Source of the DNA: Aureimonas psammosilenae
GTDB taxonomy: Bacteria; Pseudomonadota; Alphaproteobacteria; Rhizobiales; Rhizobiaceae
Direction of reading: 5' to 3'
Length of the DNA: 64,000 nucleotides
Assembly (NCBI RefSeq): GCF_009176975.1
Contig: NZ_WEZG01000005.1
Coordinates: 62,001-126,000, forward strand
A model generated the notes under the pieces. The model saw nothing but the letters and a program-made list of their open reading frames with translations, was not told the origin of the DNA and made no database searches. Position 1 is the first letter of the stretch; every line of letters begins with the position of its first letter. Positions 45,972-55,333 of the stretch are shown piece by piece. A program made the translations under genes and the position numbers.

Positions 45972-46442
45972 TCAACTCTTCGTTAACGCTGATGGCCGAT
46001 CGGGTCGCAGGGCAAGGCTGTGGAGGATGTCCGTGGCGAGCGCCGCCTGCCGCTCGGGAAGCGTGATTCGCGGCAAGACGACGCCGAGAAGCGCTTCGGC
46101 GGTCGTTTCGGGCAACCGTTCGACCTCGGACGCCGGCTCAAGGTTCAGGAGAAGATGGATCTCGGCTTCCTCCACGAAGTGCTCGGAAAAGATTCCGACA
46201 CCCGAAATCTCCATCCGCCCCGCGATGGACGCAGGCGGGCGAGCGAGGAGGCGGCCGTCTTCGACTAGAAGCAGCACCTGATCGTCGGAAACGAGCCGAG
46301 CGCGGAGGCCGAGGATCTCGGCCCGCCGCAGAAGGGAAAGCGCCAGGGCCGACTTGCCGGAGCGCGCTTTTCCGCGGATCAGCACCCCCGTTTCTCCGAG
46401 AAGAACCACGGTGCCGTGGTGGTTGGGGGGGGGAACGTTCAT
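45972..46442 (-). CDS. hprK: Short HPr kinase/phosphorylase (C-terminal domain only)
   Basis: The 156-residue protein carries the Walker A loop GKARSGKSALAL (about 24-35) and lacks the N-terminal domain present in Gram-positive HprK of about 310 residues. This truncated form is normal in alphaproteobacteria. It phosphorylates or dephosphorylates a serine on HPr. Its ATG at 46442 overlaps the chvG stop by four bases, and codons 4-6 are CCC CCC CCC, a nine-base C tract (46425-46433) that could slip in replication. Confidence 0.92.
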   Translation of the reverse strand: MNVPPPNHHGTVVLLGETGVLIRGKARSGKSALALSLLRRAEILGLRARLVSDDQVLLLVEDGRLLARPPASIAGRMEISGVGIFSEHFVEEAEIHLLLNLEPASEVERLPETTAEALLGVVLPRITLPERQAALATDILHSLALRPDRPSALTKS

Positions 46443-48247
46443 TCGGCTGGGAGCCGCACCACGAAGCGCGCCCCGGAAAGGCCGGACGGGTCGCCCGGCT
46501 CGATGTTCTCGGCCGCGATCGTGCCCGCATGGGCTTCCACGATCTGCCGGGAGATCGACAGACCGAGGCCGGAATTCTGACCGAAGGCCTCGGCTGCCGG
46601 GCGGTCGGTATAGAAGCGCTCGAAGATCCGCTCGATCGCCTCGGCCTGGATGCCGGGGCCGTTGTCCTCCACCGTCACCTCCATCTGGAGGCCGGAGCGC
46701 TTCAAGGCGACGCGGATGCGCCCGCCCTGCATCGGCACGAAGGAGCGGGCATTGTCGACGAGGTTGGTGAAGACCTGGGTCAGCCGCAGATCGTGGCCGG
46801 AAATCGTGTAGGTGCCGCCGGGGGGGAGGGGGGCCGGATCGAAGTCGATGGCCGTGTCCCAACCGTCCTTGGTGTGGCTGCGGGCGCCGTCGACCACCGA
46901 GCCGAGAAGGCCGGAAAGGTCGATGCGCTGCGAATCCTCGCGGGCGAGTTCGGCATCGAGGCGCGAGGCGTTGGCGATGTCGGTGATCAGCCGGTCGAGC
47001 CGGCGGACGTCGTGCTGGATGACTTCCAGAAGCCGCGCCTTGGAACTCTCGTTGCGGGCGAGCGGCAGGGTTTCCACGGCCGAGCGCAGCGAAGTCAGCG
47101 GGTTCTTCAACTCGTGGCTGACATCGGCGGCGAAGCTCTCGATGGCGTCCATGCGCTTGTAGAGGGCGTTCGTCATGTCGCGCAGGGCGGAGGCGAGATT
47201 GCCGACCTCGTCGGAGCGCTCGCCGAAATCGGGGATCTCCTCGCGCGCCTTGACCCCGCGCTTCACGCGGATGGCAGCCGCCGACAAGCGGCGAAGGGGC
47301 GTCGCGATGGTGGAGGCCAGAAGCGTCGACAGAACGATGGTGACGAGGGCGGCGACCGCGAAGACGCGCACGATTGCCATGCGCTCGGCCTGGACGATCT
47401 TGTCGATGTCGGAGCCTTGCGTGGACAGAAGCAGGACGCCGAGGATGGCGCGGAAGCGCTGGATCGGCACGGCGACGGAAACGATCAGCTCGCCCTTGTC
47501 GGTGACACGCGTGATGGCCACCGGGCTGCCCGTCAGGGCGTTGGTGACTTCCGGGTAGTTCGCGCCCGAGCCGCCCGGCGTTTCGGAATAAAGCGGCAGG
47601 TTGCCCGGCTGGAACACGCGGCGCAGCCATTCCAGCGCCCGATCGGCGATCCCCTCGTCCTCGTCCACCACCGGCGGCAGGTCGTAGCGCAGGATTTGGC
47701 CGCGCGAATAAAGATGGCGCGAATCGAGGATGAGGTTGGCGTCGCGGTCGTAGATGCGGGCTCTCGTGCGCGTCGGCGAGATCAGCCGGCGCAGGAGCGG
47801 CGCGACGCGCTCCGGGTTGATCGGGAAGTCGAGACTGTCGGCGCTGTCGTTGTTGGGCTGGAGGGTCGAGCCCGCCTGAAGCTCCAGAAGTCGTTCGGGA
47901 TCGAGCGTGATGGAATTGGTTTCCACCGTCGCGGAAGACGCGATGGCGCTCGCGATGATCTGGCCTTGCGTCAGGAGACTCTCGACGCGGGAATCGATCA
48001 GGCCCGCCCTGAACTGGTTGAGATAAAGGATGCCCGAAACGAGAACGATCAGCGCGACGAGATTCAAGAAAACTATGCGCCGCGTCAGTGACGAGAAGAT
48101 CGAATGGTCGAGTAGTCGCTGAAGTCCGAGGACGATGCGTCCCACCACCGGCAAACGGCGCAGCCGGGCACGCGTCGCCGCCCGCCGGCGTCGTTGACGC
48201 ATGGCGGCGCGGTCGCGCGAGATTTCGTTGTCGATGCCGGCGACCAT
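46439..48247 (-). CDS. chvG: Sensor histidine kinase ChvG (ExoS)
   Basis: The 602-residue kinase has two membrane segments (about 58-76 and 291-311) around a periplasmic domain, a HAMP linker, phospho-His378 in ADVSHELKNPLTSL, and an ATPase domain ending GLGLSISRQIVEAHAG. A basic N-terminal tail (RRRRAATRARLRR) is typical of ChvG. It senses acid or envelope stress, often with the periplasmic inhibitor ExoR, and phosphorylates ChvI. It overlaps hprK by four bases and follows chvI by 23 bases. Confidence 0.95.
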   Translation of the reverse strand: MVAGIDNEISRDRAAMRQRRRRAATRARLRRLPVVGRIVLGLQRLLDHSIFSSLTRRIVFLNLVALIVLVSGILYLNQFRAGLIDSRVESLLTQGQIIASAIASSATVETNSITLDPERLLELQAGSTLQPNNDSADSLDFPINPERVAPLLRRLISPTRTRARIYDRDANLILDSRHLYSRGQILRYDLPPVVDEDEGIADRALEWLRRVFQPGNLPLYSETPGGSGANYPEVTNALTGSPVAITRVTDKGELIVSVAVPIQRFRAILGVLLLSTQGSDIDKIVQAERMAIVRVFAVAALVTIVLSTLLASTIATPLRRLSAAAIRVKRGVKAREEIPDFGERSDEVGNLASALRDMTNALYKRMDAIESFAADVSHELKNPLTSLRSAVETLPLARNESSKARLLEVIQHDVRRLDRLITDIANASRLDAELAREDSQRIDLSGLLGSVVDGARSHTKDGWDTAIDFDPAPLPPGGTYTISGHDLRLTQVFTNLVDNARSFVPMQGGRIRVALKRSGLQMEVTVEDNGPGIQAEAIERIFERFYTDRPAAEAFGQNSGLGLSISRQIVEAHAGTIAAENIEPGDPSGLSGARFVVRLPAE

Positions 48248-48270
48248 TGCTCTTCGCCGCTTCTGCCGTT

Positions 48271-48972
48271 CTAGATTTCGCGGAAGCGATAGCCGACGCC
48301 GTAGAGCGTCTCGATCATGTCGAAGTCGTCGTCGATCGCCTTGAACTTCTTGCGCAGCCGCTTGATGTGGCTGTCGATGGTGCGATCGTCGACATAGACC
48401 TGCTCGTCATAAGCCGCATCCATCAGCGCATCGCGGCTCTTCACGACGCCGGGGCGCTGGGCAAGCGAATGGAGGATCAGGAACTCGGTCACCGTCAGCG
48501 TCACCGCCTGCCCCTTCCAGGTGCAGGTATGACGCTCCTGATCCATCACGAGCTGGCCGCGTTCCAGGGAAGATTCGGGCGAGGGGACGAGCTTGACCCC
48601 GTCCTTGGCCGCCGCCCCGCGCCGCAGGACGGCCCGCACGCGCTCCACCAGAAGGCGCTGCGAGAAGGGTTTGCGGATGTAATCGTCGGCGCCCATCTTG
48701 AGGCCGAAGAGCTCGTCGATCTCCTCGTCTTTCGAGGTGAGGAAGATCACCGGCAGGTCGGACTTCTGGCGCAGGCGGCGCAGAAGCTCCATGCCGTCCA
48801 TGCGGGGCATCTTGATGTCGAAGATGGCAAGATGGGGCGGGCGGCTTTGCAGCCCTTCAAGGGCCGAAGCGCCATCCGTGTAGGTTTCGACCCGGTAGCC
48901 CTCGTTCTCCAATGCGATCGACACCGAGGTGAGGATGTTCCGGTCGTCGTCGACAAGGGCGATGGTCGGCAT
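48271..48972 (-). CDS. chvI: Response regulator ChvI
   Basis: The 233-residue OmpR-family regulator has Asp52 as the phospho-acceptor ([11 protein letters not shown]), Lys99 in DYIRKPF, and a C-terminal winged helix ending in [16 protein letters not shown] and TLYGVGYRF. It is the partner of ChvG and controls exopolysaccharide, motility and acid-stress genes in rhizobia. The ATG at 48972 has GGGAG about ten bases upstream. Confidence 0.97.
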   Translation of the reverse strand: MPTIALVDDDRNILTSVSIALENEGYRVETYTDGASALEGLQSRPPHLAIFDIKMPRMDGMELLRRLRQKSDLPVIFLTSKDEEIDELFGLKMGADDYIRKPFSQRLLVERVRAVLRRGAAAKDGVKLVPSPESSLERGQLVMDQERHTCTWKGQAVTLTVTEFLILHSLAQRPGVVKSRDALMDAAYDEQVYVDDRTIDSHIKRLRKKFKAIDDDFDMIETLYGVGYRFREI

Positions 48973-49282
48973 CTTATGTGTTCTCCCGTCAGGCCGGCGT
49001 CACGGAAAACAAGGGTTCCGCCGGGTCGGGCGACCCGCCCCTGAAGGAGGGCGGAGCGTCCGCGCGCTTCGAATGCGACGAGGTCTAACGACCGCACCGG
49101 GACGAATTGTGGCGGCGGCGACCACGAAGGCAAGTCCGTCCGTTGTCGCCGCCAGCCCATGTCTTTTCCCGCAAAGGGTAACTCGGCGCAAGAAGAAACT
49201 CATGGGCCCAAGGATTCGCGAGATGAAGTCGCGCCTCGAAAACCCGCTCTCGGCAAGTTGAACCGGCCGTGTATGCCTCTTC
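48973..49282. other. 310-base gap upstream of chvI, no gene recognised
   Basis: This stretch holds the likely promoter of chvI and the end of the PNPOx-fold gene, both on the minus strand. Open frames in it have no homology. No hairpin with a T-run was found behind the PNPOx-fold gene. Confidence 0.4.
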
Positions 49283-49762
49283 TTACAGCTTGACCTTGCG
49301 ATATTCCGTCGTGTCCGGCCGATCCTTGTTTCCGAGATAGGCTTTGGCGAATTCATAGGCCTGCGTCACCTTGTTGGCCTTCACGTCCCAGAGTTCCGCC
49401 TCGTCCGGGTCCACCGCCAGCACCACCACGGACGGATCGTCCTTGCCTTGCGGCATCCAGGCTTCGGCTTCCGGCCCCCACAGCTTGTCGACAAGCGCGC
49501 GGTCGCCCGACACGCGGGCCCGGCCGGTCACGGAGACGTATTTGCCGTGCTTGGAGAAGGTCAGCGCGACATGGTTGTCGGCCTCGACCTCGTCGACCTT
49601 GTGCGTGTCGCGATCGGTGAGAAACAGGATCTCGCGACGCTCTTCAGACACGTAAGGGGCCATCGGTCGGGCGCGCAACGCGCCGCCGGTGCGGGTGACG
49701 ACCATGCAGGTGTCGAATTCGTCCACCATGTCCCAGAACTTGTCGGTCGCGTTCTCGCTCAT
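49283..49762 (-). CDS. Pyridoxamine 5'-phosphate oxidase-fold protein (general stress protein 26-like)
   Basis: The 159-residue protein opens MSENATDKFWDMVDEFDTCM and has GGALRARPMAPYVSEERREI, EVEADNHVALTFSKHGKYVS and LWGPEAEAWMPQGKDDPSVV, the pattern of PNPOx-like, flavin-binding stress proteins. The substrate is unknown. The ATG at 49762 has AAGGATT upstream; the longer frame to 49924 is not conserved. It lies between chvI and pckA, which in many relatives are neighbours. Confidence 0.88.
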   Translation of the reverse strand: MSENATDKFWDMVDEFDTCMVVTRTGGALRARPMAPYVSEERREILFLTDRDTHKVDEVEADNHVALTFSKHGKYVSVTGRARVSGDRALVDKLWGPEAEAWMPQGKDDPSVVVLAVDPDEAELWDVKANKVTQAYEFAKAYLGNKDRPDTTEYRKVKL

Positions 49763-49991
49763 CGCGCTCAATCCTTGTCCTATCCATCCGGCCGGCCACC
49801 GGCCCGGCCCTTCAACCCCAGCAACGCTCGAAACGGCCAAAGGTGCCGGGACGCCCGATCGGAGACGGCGGTTTCGAAGCGGCGAGAAGGCTGATCGAAG
49901 ACAACAAACGATTAGATCGACCAACTAAACCGATTTGAAGATTAATACTGGCAGTTCAATCGTTTAATATTTGGAGTTACTTGTTTTTCAC

Positions 49992-50019
49992 TTGCGTATC
50001 CTCGGCTCGCAAATAATAT
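49992..50019 (+). promoter_or_regulatory. Candidate promoter of pckA
   Basis: TTGCGT (49992-49997) and TAATAT (50014-50019) stand 16 bases apart in a markedly AT-rich stretch. The -35 TTGCG and a CGCAA at 50008-50012 also form an inverted repeat. An AGGAG at 50043-50047 lies seven bases before the GTG start. ChvI is a known regulator of pckA in rhizobia, but no ChvI site was identified. Confidence 0.35.
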
Positions 50020-50054
50020 ACACGCGACGCAAACCTGATTTTAGGAGTTCGCCT

Positions 50055-51674
50055 GTGAGCCGTACGAACGAGAGCGGAGTGTGCAACCCCTATCGCGGCC
50101 TCGAAACGCTGGGCTTCGCAGAGCCGGCTTCCGTCGCCTGGAACCTCGATGCGGCTTCCTTGATCGAACTTTCGGTGCGTCGCGGCGAAGCGCTTCTCAC
50201 CGCCCATGGCGCGCTCGCCGTCACCACCGGTCAGCACACCGGCCGCAGCCCGAAGGACAAGTTCGTGGTGCGCGATGCCCAAACGGAAGGGCGCGTCTGG
50301 TGGGACAACAACCAAGCCATCACGCCCGATGCCTTCGAGCGCCTTTACGCGGACTTCAAGGCGCATGTGATGGGCCGCGACCTCTTCGTGCAGGATCTCG
50401 TCGGCGGGGCCGATCCGGCGACCGCGCTGAAAACGCGGGTCGTCACCGAATATGCCTGGCACTCGCTCTTCATCCGCAACCTGATGATCCGGCCGAGCCG
50501 TGACGAGGTGCGCGGCTTCGAGCCGGAACTCACCATCATCGACCTGCCGTCCTTCCGCGCCGATCCCGCCCGCCACGGCTGCCGGGGCGAAACGGTGATC
50601 GCCGTCGACCTGACGCGCAAGATCGTCCTCATCGGCGGCACGTCCTATGCCGGCGAGATGAAGAAGTCGGTCTTCACCATGCTGAACTATCTCCTGCCCG
50701 AAACCGGCGTCCTGCCGATGCACTGCTCGGCCAATGTCGGCGACGCAGGCGATGCGGCCGTGTTCTTCGGTCTCAGCGGCACGGGCAAGACGACGCTTTC
50801 GGCCGACCCGACGCGCACTCTCGTCGGCGACGACGAGCACGGCTGGGGCGCGGACGGCATCTTCAACTTCGAGGGCGGCTGCTATGCCAAGACCATCCGT
50901 CTGTCGGCGGAGGCCGAGCCCGAGATCTTCGCCGCCACGCGCTCCTTCGGCACGGTTCTGGAAAACGTCGTCCTCGACGAGGCGCGCGTTCCCGATCTCG
51001 ACGACGGCCGCCTGACGGAGAACACCCGCGCCGCCTACCCGCTCGACGTCATCCCGAATGCGAGCACCACGGGCCTCGCGCCCCATCCCAAGACCATCGT
51101 GATGCTGACGGCCGACGCCTTCGGCGTGTTGCCGCCCATCGCCAAGCTGACGCCGGCCGAAGCCATGTACCACTTCCTGTCCGGTTACACGGCCAAGGTC
51201 GCGGGCACCGAGAAGGGCGTCACGGAACCGGAAGCCACCTTCTCCACCTGCTTCGGCGCGCCCTTCATGCCGCGCCATCCGGCGGAATACGGCAATCTCC
51301 TGCGCGATCTCGCCGCCCGCCACGACGTCTCCGTGTGGCTCGTGTCGACCGGCTGGACGGGCGGCGCCCATGGCACGGGCAAGCGCATGCCGATCAAGGC
51401 GACGCGCGCGCTTCTGGCCGCGGCGCTCAACGGCTCGCTCAACGAAGCCGAGTTCCGCATCGATCCGAATTTCGGTTTCGAGGTGCCGGTCGCAGTGGCG
51501 GGGGTCGATCCCTCCATCCTCGACCCGCGCGAGACCTGGGCCGACAAGAACGCCTATGACCGCCAGGCCGACCGGCTCGTCGGCATGTTCCGCGCCAACT
51601 TCGCCAAGTTCGAGGACCATGTGGACGAGGAAGTTCGCCAGGTTCTGCCGCATCCGGCGCTCGCCGCCGAATAA
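50055..51674 (+). CDS. pckA: Phosphoenolpyruvate carboxykinase (ATP)
   Basis: The 539-residue enzyme converts oxaloacetate and ATP to PEP in gluconeogenesis. It has the kinase-1a loop [16 protein letters not shown], the kinase-2 segment and [18 protein letters not shown]. The GTG at 50055 preceded by AGGAG gives [20 protein letters not shown] after the start. The gene is divergent from the ChvGI genes in this order, though here a PNPOx gene lies between. A terminator-like hairpin follows. Confidence 0.97.
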   Translation: MSRTNESGVCNPYRGLETLGFAEPASVAWNLDAASLIELSVRRGEALLTAHGALAVTTGQHTGRSPKDKFVVRDAQTEGRVWWDNNQAITPDAFERLYADFKAHVMGRDLFVQDLVGGADPATALKTRVVTEYAWHSLFIRNLMIRPSRDEVRGFEPELTIIDLPSFRADPARHGCRGETVIAVDLTRKIVLIGGTSYAGEMKKSVFTMLNYLLPETGVLPMHCSANVGDAGDAAVFFGLSGTGKTTLSADPTRTLVGDDEHGWGADGIFNFEGGCYAKTIRLSAEAEPEIFAATRSFGTVLENVVLDEARVPDLDDGRLTENTRAAYPLDVIPNASTTGLAPHPKTIVMLTADAFGVLPPIAKLTPAEAMYHFLSGYTAKVAGTEKGVTEPEATFSTCFGAPFMPRHPAEYGNLLRDLAARHDVSVWLVSTGWTGGAHGTGKRMPIKATRALLAAALNGSLNEAEFRIDPNFGFEVPVAVAGVDPSILDPRETWADKNAYDRQADRLVGMFRANFAKFEDHVDEEVRQVLPHPALAAE

Positions 51675-51698
51675 GGCTCGAAAACGGCCCCATCGTCG

Positions 51699-51727
51699 CG
51701 GCCCGTCCCATCACAAGGGGCGGGCCG
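51699..51727 (+). terminator. Terminator-like hairpin after pckA
   Basis: An 11-base stem with one G-T pair (51699-51709 and 51717-51727) encloses a seven-base loop. Only TT follows, so it may stop transcription only partly or stabilise the 3' end. Confidence 0.5.
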
Positions 51728-51809
51728 TTCGCATGTGCGGCTTGACGCGAGTGCGCGGGAAGGCTTCTTCCGATCCGACGAAAACGAAGATCGAGGGAAG
51801 CGCGTCGCC

Positions 51810-52250
<441 letters not shown>

Positions 52251-52356
52251 AGGCGCGGCTGTTGCCGAAAACGTGATGGGACTTCGCGCCGTTCCGTCAT
52301 CAAATCGACGCCGTCCGGGCCGGGAGGCTATGGGACTTCAAGAACGGGGTCGGGCG

Positions 52357-52863
52357 ATGCAGCGCAGGTATTTTCTTTCATTGGCCGCCGCCGCCGGGGC
52401 GGCTTCCGTCTTCGGTTCGCTCGGGCTCGGCCTTCGTCGCGGCAACGCTGCGGAAGAACATTTCCCTGTGATGCGCAGCAAGGAGGAATGGCGCCGGCAA
52501 CTCAGCGCCGACCAGTTCGCGATCCTGCGCGAGGAAGCGACGGAGCGGCCCTTCACGAGCCCGCTTCTCAAGAACCACGGCACCGGCATTTATCGCTGCG
52601 TCGGCTGCAACAGCGGCGTTTATTCCTCCGAAACGAAGTTCGATTCGGGCACCGGTTGGCCGAGCTTCTGGGAGGCCCTCGACGGGGCGGTCGGCACCAC
52701 CACCGACTACAAGCTCGTTTATCCGCGCACCGAGGTCCATTGCGCGACCTGCGGCGGGCATCTCGGCCATGTCTTCGACGATGGGCCCAAGCCCACCGGC
52801 AAGCGCCACTGCATCAACGGACTGGTTCTGGCCTTCGACGAGAACGGTTCGGCGGCGGGCTGA
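52357..52863 (+). CDS. msrB: Periplasmic peptide-methionine (R)-S-oxide reductase MsrB with Tat signal
   Basis: The 168-residue protein opens MQRRYFLSLAAAAGAAS, a twin-arginine signal (RRYFL) with a hydrophobic core. The MsrB domain has zinc cysteines Cys81/Cys84 and Cys129/Cys132, GWPSFWEAL and catalytic Cys152 in KRHCINGLVL. It repairs oxidised methionine in exported proteins. Upstream in-frame ATGs (52273, 52330) would spoil the signal. No MsrA is nearby. Confidence 0.92.
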   Translation: MQRRYFLSLAAAAGAASVFGSLGLGLRRGNAAEEHFPVMRSKEEWRRQLSADQFAILREEATERPFTSPLLKNHGTGIYRCVGCNSGVYSSETKFDSGTGWPSFWEALDGAVGTTTDYKLVYPRTEVHCATCGGHLGHVFDDGPKPTGKRHCINGLVLAFDENGSAAG

Positions 52864-52959
52864 AGCTCAGCCGCAAGCTTTTGTTTACCGAGATCGCCGA
52901 CCATCGACGGGATGCTCGGTCACTCCTTCCCCGGTCTGCGCCGAACGATCCCGCAGGCG

Positions 52960-52988
52960 CTTGAATCGACCCTTTGCCGCCGCCATAT
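52960..52988 (+). promoter_or_regulatory. RpoH-like heat-shock promoter of the small Hsp gene
   Basis: CTTGAA (52960-52965) and CCATAT (52983-52988) are separated by 17 bases, close to the RpoH consensus of alphaproteobacteria (CTTGAA with CCCCAT/CCATNT). Transcription would begin near 52995 and give a leader of about 65-70 bases. Confidence 0.6.
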
Positions 52989-53001
52989 TCAAGGGCGTGA
53001 G

Positions 53002-53062
53002 GCAGGAGCGCCGCTTCCATGGGCTCCTGCACAAAGTCGCTTGCTGCAAGGACTTGGGAACG
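53002..53062 (+). promoter_or_regulatory. ROSE-like RNA thermometer in the small Hsp leader
   Basis: Hairpin I is a perfect eight-base stem, GCAGGAGC (53002-53009) with GCTCCTGC (53023-53030). Hairpin II pairs AAGTC (53034-53038) with GACTT (53051-53055) and CTTG (53040-53043) with CAAG (53047-53050), with one bulged G and a three-base loop. The Shine-Dalgarno AAGGA (53048-53052), ten bases before the ATG, lies within hairpin II. The UUGCU/AGGA arrangement with a bulged G matches ROSE elements, which melt on heating. Confidence 0.6.
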
Positions 53063-53488
53063 ATGAGTCGTGTGACGCCCTTCTCCAGCCCGCTGCTTCT
53101 CGGCTTCGACGCCGTGGAGCGGACGCTGGAGCGGATCGGGAAGACCGGCGACGGTTATCCGCCCTACAATATCGAGCGGGTCCGTCGCGAAGACGGAGAG
53201 GGCGTATTTCTGCGCATCACTCTCGCGGTGGCGGGCTTTCGCCCGGAAGACCTCGAAGTGACGACGGAAGAAAGCCAACTCACCATCCGTGGGCGCCAGA
53301 GCGACGACAAGGAGCGGGAATTTCTGCATCGCGGCATCGCGGCGCGGCAGTTCCAGAAAAGCTTCCTTCTGGCGGACGGCATGCAGATCATCGGGGCGCA
53401 GTTGAAGAACGGACTGCTTCTCATCGATCTTGCCCGTCCCGAGCCGGAACGGGTGATCCGTCGCATCGCGATCGACGTCACCGATTGA
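53063..53488 (+). CDS. Small heat-shock protein (Hsp20, IbpA-like)
   Basis: The 141-residue protein has an alpha-crystallin domain (about residues 35-130): YNIERVRREDGEGVFLRI, then ITLAVAGFRPEDLEVTTEES and the dimer-loop strand GMQIIGAQLKNGLLLIDLAR. It holds unfolded proteins for DnaK/ClpB. The ATG at 53063 gives the IbpA-like N-terminus SRVTPFSSPLLLGFD. An RpoH-type promoter and a ROSE-like leader precede it, and DUF1150 follows at 88 bases. Confidence 0.95.
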   Translation: MSRVTPFSSPLLLGFDAVERTLERIGKTGDGYPPYNIERVRREDGEGVFLRITLAVAGFRPEDLEVTTEESQLTIRGRQSDDKEREFLHRGIAARQFQKSFLLADGMQIIGAQLKNGLLLIDLARPEPERVIRRIAIDVTD

Positions 53489-53576
53489 GGAACGTGTCGC
53501 TCGAGCGCGACATTTTGTCCTCGATATCCATCCAAGTCTGCAGGCGCACGTTTGCCTTTAACAGGAGACGACCGAT

Positions 53577-53828
53577 ATGGCCGCTATGAATCAGACGATT
53601 TCCACCAACGATCTCGCCGCCATCGGCGAAGGGCATCTGGCCTATCTGCGCCGCATGTCGTCGGACGATATCCGTGCGCGTTTCCCGAGCGCCCAGTCGA
53701 TCCAGCCCGGTCTGAACCTTTGGGCTTTGTTCGCGGCCGACGGCACGCCGCTGGCGGTATCGGACGATCGCGGCAGCATCATCGCCAGCGCCAACGAGAA
53801 TCAGCTCATGACGGTCAGCCTTCATTGA
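53577..53828 (+). CDS. DUF1150 family protein
   Basis: The 83-residue protein matches DUF1150: GHLAYLRRMSSDDIRARFP near the start and LWALFAADGTPLAVSDDR towards the end. It is commonly encoded just after the small Hsp gene in this order, suggesting a shared stress response. Function is unknown. It is soluble and without cysteine. A terminator follows. Confidence 0.88.
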   Translation: MAAMNQTISTNDLAAIGEGHLAYLRRMSSDDIRARFPSAQSIQPGLNLWALFAADGTPLAVSDDRGSIIASANENQLMTVSLH

Positions 53829-53921
53829 TCGAAAGCTGACCGGCACTGGTAAGCACCGCCGGTTTCGGCCGAAGGGTGGCGCGAGACGGTCGAGCGCGTT
53901 GCAACGACGGCCATAGACGAC

Positions 53922-53953
53922 AAAGGCCCGCGCCATCGGCGACGGGCCTTTTT
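53922..53953. terminator. Intrinsic terminator between DUF1150 and ptsN
   Basis: AAAGGCCCG (53922-53930) pairs with CGGGCCTTT (53943-53951) over a 12-base loop and is followed by T residues. It lies between convergent genes and may act for both, though the minus-strand T-run is shorter. Confidence 0.75.
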
Positions 53954-53965
53954 CTCGTTTCGAGA

Positions 53966-54424
53966 TCAGCCTTTGTTGGGCGGTTCGGTCATCAAGGCGT
54001 AGATGATGCCCGCGTCGCGCGCTTCGCGAAGGCGCGCCACGGTCTCGGAATTGCGCAGGAGGCGCGCGATCTTGGACAAAGCCTTCAGATGTTCCGCGCC
54101 CGAGCCGCCCGGTGCGAGAAGCAGGAACACGAGATCCACGGGCTGGTCGTCCAGCGCGTCGAAATCCACCGGCCGGTTCAGGCGTCCGAAGACCCCGACC
54201 AGCCGTTCCAGCTCGCCCAGCTTGCCATGCGGAATGGCGATGCCGTTGCCGACCCCCGTAGATCCGAGCTTCTCGCGCTGAAGCACGGTTTCGAGGATGT
54301 CGCGGCTGGAAAGACCGGTACGCTCGGCCGCCTTCTCGCAAAGCTCCTGAAGAACCTGCTTCTTCGTGCCCGCTTTCATGGATGGCAGGATCGCGTCGAT
54401 ATCGACGAGATCCCCCAGATCCAT
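53966..54424 (-). CDS. ptsN: PTS IIA-like nitrogen-regulatory protein PtsN
   Basis: The 152-residue protein has the EIIA(Ntr) active site GIAIPHGKL with phospho-His66 and the family core LVFLLLAPGGSGAEHLKALS. It takes phosphate from HPr and controls potassium, phosphate and carbon functions in rhizobia. MDLGDLVDIDAIL at 54424 is the usual start; an ATG at 54457 adds 11 residues. It ends the lptC-lptA-lptB-rpoN-hpf-ptsN run. Confidence 0.94.
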   Translation of the reverse strand: MDLGDLVDIDAILPSMKAGTKKQVLQELCEKAAERTGLSSRDILETVLQREKLGSTGVGNGIAIPHGKLGELERLVGVFGRLNRPVDFDALDDQPVDLVFLLLAPGGSGAEHLKALSKIARLLRNSETVARLREARDAGIIYALMTEPPNKG

Positions 54425-54499
54425 GGCGGTGCTGGGCGGGGAAGGACTAGGCGTCATGAGGCTGCCGAGCGTCGTTCCGAAATGGCGGGCGCGTCGTCG

Positions 54500-55081
54500 T
54501 CAGGCTTCCGGCTTGACGGTCGAGGGATCGACCCAGCCGAAATTGCCGTCGTTGCGGCGATAGACGATGTTCACCTGACCGCTGCCCGCGTTGCGGAAAA
54601 CAAAGAGCGGGCTGTCGCGACGGTCGAGTTCCATCACCGCGCCGGCCACCGACATGGTGCCGACCTTCAGCGAAGTCTCGGCGATGATCGCGGGCGCGTA
54701 GTTCTCGGGGATGCCGTTGTCCTCGTCGTCGTCGGTCGGCGCCGCGACGACGGTATAAGCGACATCGCGGGCCTGACCGTGACCGGCATAATGGTCCTTC
54801 AGCCGGCGCTTGTAGCGGCGCAGGCGCTTCTCGATGCGGTCCGAAGCATCGGAGAAGCTGGCTTCCGGATCGTGCGCTTCGCCGGTCGCCTGGAACACGA
54901 CGCCGGTATCGAGATGAATGGTGCAGTCGGCGCAGTAGCGCGCGGAATCCTTCGAGATCACGACGGTGCCGCTGTAGTTGCCGTCGTAGTATTTGGTGAC
55001 GAACTGGTCGAGACGGTCCTCGATGCGCGAGCGGAACGCTTCGCCGACATCCATGTGCTTGCCCGAAACCCGAACGCTCAT
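54500..55081 (-). CDS. hpf: Long ribosome hibernation promoting factor (HPF/RaiA)
   Basis: The 193-residue protein has the S30AE domain (residues 1 to about 105: SVRVSGKHMDVGEAFRSRIE) and the C-terminal HPF domain (SPLFVFRNAGSGQVNIVYRR), joined by an acidic linker. Long HPF dimerises ribosomes into 100S particles in stationary phase. The ATG at 55081 has GAGGGA upstream. It lies between rpoN and ptsN. Confidence 0.95.
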   Translation of the reverse strand: MSVRVSGKHMDVGEAFRSRIEDRLDQFVTKYYDGNYSGTVVISKDSARYCADCTIHLDTGVVFQATGEAHDPEASFSDASDRIEKRLRRYKRRLKDHYAGHGQARDVAYTVVAAPTDDDEDNGIPENYAPAIIAETSLKVGTMSVAGAVMELDRRDSPLFVFRNAGSGQVNIVYRRNDGNFGWVDPSTVKPEA

Positions 55082-55333
55082 CGATAAGCTCCCTCGGACG
55101 TTCTTGGCGTCTGGCGCCATCCGTCCTTGCCTTGCGCCCGCTTTGATGCGGGCCGTTACCGGATTGCCTCGGCGGAGTGCCGAAGCGGCTTGACGATGCC
55201 GGCGGTTTCCCGAAGGCCTTGGCGTCCGATGGTGCGGACGGCGGGCTTCTAGGAGACCACGACACGGTCTGTCAACGCGCGGCGGGCCTTCCGTATCCTT
55301 GAGACCCGGCCGAACCGGTACGATTTCGTGCCA

